A stretch of DNA of 9,188 nucleotides from Bacteroidales bacterium (GTDB lineage: Bacteria; Bacteroidota; Bacteroidia; Bacteroidales; DTU049), in assembly GCA_018432645.1 (NCBI GenBank), contig JAHDSP010000543.1:1-9188 (forward strand), given 5' to 3'. Below, one piece after another: positions 6,364 to 9,188 of this stretch. Numbering within the stretch: the stretch's first letter is position 1; every line of letters begins with the position of its first letter. Position numbers and translations under genes: made by a program. The notes under the pieces were generated by a model. The model was not told the origin of the DNA. It searched no databases and worked only from the letters and a program-made list of their open reading frames with translations.

Positions 6364-7785
6364 ATGGGAAAATGTATTTTTATCCTTTCGTTCTTAATAA
6401 TTTTTATTAATAATTTAATAAGTCAAAATATAGATAAAATACAATTAGAAAATGGCAAATACATATTGCGTTTATCAGATTCCATTTATCCTTATAATAA
6501 TTTTACAAATCTAAACAATCAAAATATACTAATATTTAAAGATGAAAATAAAACTATTTTTATAAATAATGATATTAAAGAAATAGACATAAATAATGGA
6601 GCTAAAGTTAAAATCATAGACACTTTAAAAGCTGATAGTTTATATATAAACATAGATAATGCTTCATACTGCGAAATGTTAATATTTTGTAATAAATTGG
6701 AAATAAACATTAATAATGCTAGTAATCTGATAATTAAAGGGTTGGTAAAAGATCTAAAAATTACTGCTAATGAATCTAGCTTTATAAATGCCACAGATAT
6801 GTCAGTATGGAATGTAATTGCTACCACTGATAAAGCTGCTAAAATAAATATAAAAGCGGTTAATCAATTACATTTATTTGCAAAAGGTACTAGCATAATA
6901 AATTATTTTGGTACACCCAAAAATATAAATATACAAAAATCTGCTGCATCAGATGTAATCTCGTCAAAAAAGAAAACTGATATAAAGAATGATTCATTGA
7001 AATTAGTTAAAAATTTTTCAATAATAAACGATCAGACATTGAATGATACAGTAAATAATAAAATAGCTAAGTCTGAAACAACAAAAGTGCAAGATGAAGA
7101 TATAGTAATGTTTGATATTAATTACTATAATAAAAAATCAAAAGATAAAAAAGAAAAATTTAGAGGAAGCTGGCTATCATTAGGCGTTTTATATACAAAC
7201 TATGGTCAGACGCCATTATCATTTTCTTTACCTAATAAATATAATGATTTATCAATAATTTTTGATGAATCTATAGGTTTTCAATTTAATTTTTTACAAA
7301 TTTCACTTTCATTATCTAAAAAAAGTAATTGGGGATTAGTAACTGGATTAGGCCTGCAATGGGTCAATTACATATTAGAAAAAACTGGACATGTAGTAGA
7401 ATATGATGATGGTATACATATAGAGCCAAATGATAACATTATCATTGATGTAAACATTGAGCAAACTAAATTATCTGCTTTTTATTTAGAAATTCCGCTG
7501 CTATTAGAATTAAAAACCCAATCTAAACCCAAAATGGATGTGAGCTTTGGACTAGTATATGGTTTTCAATTGTTTAATTATTATAAATTGAAATTAACTA
7601 GCGAAATTATTAATGACAAAGGATATAATTTATCGAGTTTCAATAAATCTAAGACTGGATTAATATTCAAAATTAATATCAATCATATAGGATGCATGAT
7701 ACAATATAATTTTAGTAATCTTTTTAAACCAAACAAGGGGCCAGTTGTTAATCCAGTAGAAATAGGATTAATATTTAGCATATAA
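6364..7785 (+). CDS. Outer-membrane beta-barrel protein with GIN/DUF2807-like head
   Basis: The protein has 473 residues from the ATG at 6364. The TTG at 6346 would add six residues before a good signal peptide and is unlikely. Residues 1-20 form a signal peptide (MGK, then a hydrophobic core ending LIS), with probable cleavage before Gln21, common in Bacteroidetes. Residues about 60-190 are short beta repeats of the type INIDNAS, ININNAS, LIIKGLVKDLKI, like the GIN (DUF2807) beta-solenoid head. A polar Lys/Asp/Asn-rich linker covers about 195-265. From RGSW at 267 to the end there are alternating beta strands with Bacteroidetes barrel features: GLVTGLGLQWVNY, FYLEIPLLLELKT, FNKSKTGLIFKI, NFSNLFKPNKGP and a final VEIGLIFSI. 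It is inferred to sit in the outer membrane with the head on one face; ligand unknown. It stands alone, flanked by a decayed gap and by the J-protein gene 97 bp on. Confidence 0.85.
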   Translation: MGKCIFILSFLIIFINNLISQNIDKIQLENGKYILRLSDSIYPYNNFTNLNNQNILIFKDENKTIFINNDIKEIDINNGAKVKIIDTLKADSLYINIDNASYCEMLIFCNKLEININNASNLIIKGLVKDLKITANESSFINATDMSVWNVIATTDKAAKINIKAVNQLHLFAKGTSIINYFGTPKNINIQKSAASDVISSKKKTDIKNDSLKLVKNFSIINDQTLNDTVNNKIAKSETTKVQDEDIVMFDINYYNKKSKDKKEKFRGSWLSLGVLYTNYGQTPLSFSLPNKYNDLSIIFDESIGFQFNFLQISLSLSKKSNWGLVTGLGLQWVNYILEKTGHVVEYDDGIHIEPNDNIIIDVNIEQTKLSAFYLEIPLLLELKTQSKPKMDVSFGLVYGFQLFNYYKLKLTSEIINDKGYNLSSFNKSKTGLIFKININHIGCMIQYNFSNLFKPNKGPVVNPVEIGLIFSI

Positions 7786-7882
7786 TTATCTCTATAAAAA
7801 AATCTGCCTTTTAGACATATAAAATTTTTTTGCACAAATTTTGATATAAAAAAGAATTAAAAAGCAAATCATTTATTAAAAT

Positions 7883-8824
7883 ATGGAATACAAAGATTAT
7901 TATAAAATATTGGGGGTTTCTAAAAATAGTAGCGAAGAAGAGATTAAAAAAGCATATAAAAAACTAGCATTGCAATATCATCCAGACAAAAATCCTGGTA
8001 ATAAAGAAGCTGAGGAAAAATTTAAAGAAATTAATGAAGCATATGAAGTTTTAGGTGATCCTGAAAAACGTAAAAAATATGATGAATTAGGTGCCAATTG
8101 GGATAAATATAAAAATTTCGACTATAGCAATTATCAACAAGGACAAGGTGGATATCAATATAGTACTTTTGATCTAGGAGATATTTTTGGACAAGGTGGC
8201 AGTAGCCCATTTTCAGACTTTTTTGAAATGTTTTTCGGTTCAGGTTTTAATTTTGATAATATATATACCCAAGGTAGCAATAGGCAAAGCAGTAGAACTA
8301 CCCATAATAGAACACAAAATAGACCAACTGAATATAAAACTGATCTCAATATTTCACTCGAAGAAGCATATCATGGAACAAAAAAAATATTAAATATAAA
8401 TAATAAGCAAATACGAGTACCAATAAAACCTGGCATTAGGGAAGGGCAAATATTAAGAATCAAAAGAGAATCACATAATATACCTAATGTAAACGGTGAT
8501 TTATTAATAAATGTCCACATATCAAAGCACCCTAAATTTGAAAGACGAGTCGATGACCTTTATACAGAAATCGAAATGGATCTATTCTCAGCATTGCTAG
8601 GTGGTGATATAATAGTCAATACTTTAGATAAACCTGTTAAAGTGAAATTAAAAGAATGTACACAACCCGATGAAATATTAAGAGTAAAAGACAAAGGGAT
8701 GCCTAACTACGAGAATCCTAATAAGCATGGGGATCTGTTTATAAAAATAAAAGTTAAATTTCCTAAGAAACTAAATAACGAACAGAAAAAATTGATAAAA
8801 AAGTTGAAAGAAAGTATGAAATAG
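7883..8824 (+). CDS. Class B J-domain co-chaperone (DnaJ/CbpA-type)
   Basis: This Hsp70 (DnaK) co-chaperone delivers substrate and stimulates ATP hydrolysis; it is cytosolic. The protein has 313 residues. The J domain is at about 4-70 with the essential HPD at 33-35 and the [22 protein letters not shown] helix pair. A Gly/Phe/Gln/Ser-rich region follows (about 88-150, [20 protein letters not shown]), then the two C-terminal beta domains (about 153-300; [51 protein letters not shown]). There are no CxxCxGxG zinc repeats, so it is class B like CbpA rather than canonical DnaJ. dnaK and grpE are not in the window. The stop lies 12 bp before the candidate end of the right IS, and the protein ends normally, so the insertion did not truncate it. 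Upstream is a weak box AAATTTTG at 7836-7843, 39 nt from the start. Confidence 0.94.
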   Translation: MEYKDYYKILGVSKNSSEEEIKKAYKKLALQYHPDKNPGNKEAEEKFKEINEAYEVLGDPEKRKKYDELGANWDKYKNFDYSNYQQGQGGYQYSTFDLGDIFGQGGSSPFSDFFEMFFGSGFNFDNIYTQGSNRQSSRTTHNRTQNRPTEYKTDLNISLEEAYHGTKKILNINNKQIRVPIKPGIREGQILRIKRESHNIPNVNGDLLINVHISKHPKFERRVDDLYTEIEMDLFSALLGGDIIVNTLDKPVKVKLKECTQPDEILRVKDKGMPNYENPNKHGDLFIKIKVKFPKKLNNEQKKLIKKLKESMK

Positions 8825-8836
8825 AGGGGAAGATAG

Positions 8837-8849
8837 GGGTAATTGTAAA
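8837..8849 (+). repeat. Candidate terminal inverted repeat, left end of right IS
   Basis: GGGTAATTGTAAA lies 12 bp after the J-protein stop and matches the reverse complement of 957-969 at 10 of 13 positions. It is followed, 61 bp later, by the transposase -7 box, a plausible layout for an IS left end. Confidence 0.4.
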
Positions 8850-8879
8850 TTATTCATATTTTTATGTTTAAAATAAGTA

Positions 8880-8895
8880 ATGATATTAATATCAT
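8880..8895. promoter_or_regulatory. 16-bp perfect palindrome upstream of transposase promoter
   Basis: ATGATATTAATATCAT is its own reverse complement over all 16 bases. It ends 15 nt before the -7 box at 8911, so it covers the place where the -33 element would lie. A dimeric repressor or the transposase itself could bind there; AT-richness makes chance palindromes more likely. Confidence 0.4.
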
Positions 8896-8910
8896 ATAAA
8901 AATTATTATG

Positions 8911-8918
8911 TATATTTG
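8911..8918 (+). promoter_or_regulatory. Bacteroidetes -7 box (TATATTTG) before transposase
   Basis: This is an exact TAnnTTTG match with 17 nt to the ATG at 8936, the same spacing as for rfbA. It is the likely transposase promoter. No TTTG is present at -33 spacing. Confidence 0.55.
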
Positions 8919-8935
8919 CCAAAAAATCAGTATTT

Positions 8936-9188
8936 ATGAAGACTTTAGTTGAAAATATTAATGAACATCTGGCTATGAGTAAGGAAGACTCTAAAGCCTT
9001 CTTCGATAATCTTTACGATTTCCTGTTAGAGAACGAAGCAGACGCAATAGATTACCAAGGACTAAAAATTCAAAGTACTCCTCCACTATGTCCAAATTGT
9101 CGTAGCAACGATATTGTAAAAAATGGCAAACAAAATGGTATGCAAAATTATCGTTGCAAACATTGTGGCAGACAATTTAGAATTACTA
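8936..9188 (+). CDS. IS1595-family transposase, 3'-partial
   Basis: The window shows the first 84 codons of a transposase that continues past the right edge. It begins MKTLVENINEHLAMS, has a helical N-terminal stretch, then IDYQGLKIQS, which is nearly identical to [10 protein letters not shown] in the left transposase. A zinc ribbon follows with Cys52, Cys55, Cys74 and Cys77 (CPNC...CKHC) and the family signature DIVKNGKQNGMQNYRC. The helix-turn-helix and catalytic domain are outside the window, so activity cannot be judged. The start is the first ATG, 17 nt after an exact -7 box. Identity to the left copy is about 53% over some 62 residues by hand count. Confidence 0.85.
   Translation, partial: MKTLVENINEHLAMSKEDSKAFFDNLYDFLLENEADAIDYQGLKIQSTPPLCPNCRSNDIVKNGKQNGMQNYRCKHCGRQFRIT

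Larger units (their letters stand above)
8837..9188 (+). mobile_element. Second IS1595-family insertion sequence, left part (right end outside window)
   Basis: It holds a candidate terminal repeat, a promoter with a palindrome, and the start of a transposase that runs off the right edge. It has the same orientation as the element at 1-969. Over the shared zinc-ribbon region the two transposases agree at roughly half of residues, so they are different elements, not copies of one. The left boundary at 8837 is inferred from the GGG-starting repeat. Confidence 0.65.

Noticed and set aside
6519..6827. Minus-strand 102-codon reading frame
   Set aside because: It lies wholly inside the outer-membrane protein gene and is a hydrophobic shadow of the Asn/Ile/Lys-rich coding strand.
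8187..8393. Second + frame inside the J-protein gene
   Set aside because: Overlaps a strongly conserved gene in another frame, with no family resemblance.
969..8837. Composite transposon carrying cargo genes
   Set aside because: The flanking transposases are only about half identical and the enclosed genes include core rsgA; no sign of recent joint movement.

Overview
The window looks like chromosome from a low-GC member of the Bacteroidetes (Bacteroidota). By eye the coding DNA is very AT-rich and the gaps between genes are almost pure A/T. Four things point to this phylum: no Shine-Dalgarno-like sites before the starts; TAnnTTTG-type -7 boxes 15-17 nt before four starts; a RsgA and a ComF-type protein with Bacteroidetes-style sequence; and a secreted protein that joins a GIN-like head to a Bacteroidetes-type outer-membrane barrel. 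No species can be named from this sequence. IS debris plus decayed genes would fit a host-associated or IS-rich genome, but that is inference.

Layout, with every intact gene on the + strand. At 1-969 is the 3' part of an IS1595-family element whose transposase is cut by the window edge. At 1012-2847 are two nucleotide-sugar genes: rfbA (glucose-1-phosphate thymidylyltransferase) and an NAD-dependent extended SDR of UDP-glucuronate decarboxylase/epimerase type. At 2898-3830 is a membrane-anchored coiled-coil protein of unknown function. At 3858-4547 is a ComF-family phosphoribosyltransferase-like protein, and at 4589-5509 the ribosome-assembly GTPase RsgA. At 5595-5870 is the N-terminal half of a SAM-dependent methyltransferase, broken just after its LPL..SVDAIICQ motif. 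At 5871-6363 lies about 490 bp of very AT-rich DNA holding palindromes and a possible minus-strand relic of an ISAs1-type transposase. At 6364-7785 is the GIN-plus-barrel outer-membrane protein, and at 7883-8824 a class B J-domain co-chaperone. From about 8837 to the end is the 5' part of a second, clearly different IS1595-family element in the same orientation as the first.

How the genes relate: only rfbA and the SDR form an obvious pathway pair (activated sugars for surface polysaccharide), and no rmlB, rmlC or rmlD is present. The others are a typical mixed Bacteroidetes housekeeping and envelope neighbourhood. Inferred mobile-element ends lie 42 bp upstream of rfbA and 12 bp downstream of the J-protein gene, so the host block is bracketed tightly by two related but non-identical IS copies. 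I found no CRISPR array, tRNA, rRNA, riboswitch, phage module, defence system or biosynthetic cluster. The best leads are the unusual catalytic residues of the left transposase, the constant -7-box spacing, the decayed gap at 5871-6363 and the GIN-barrel fusion.
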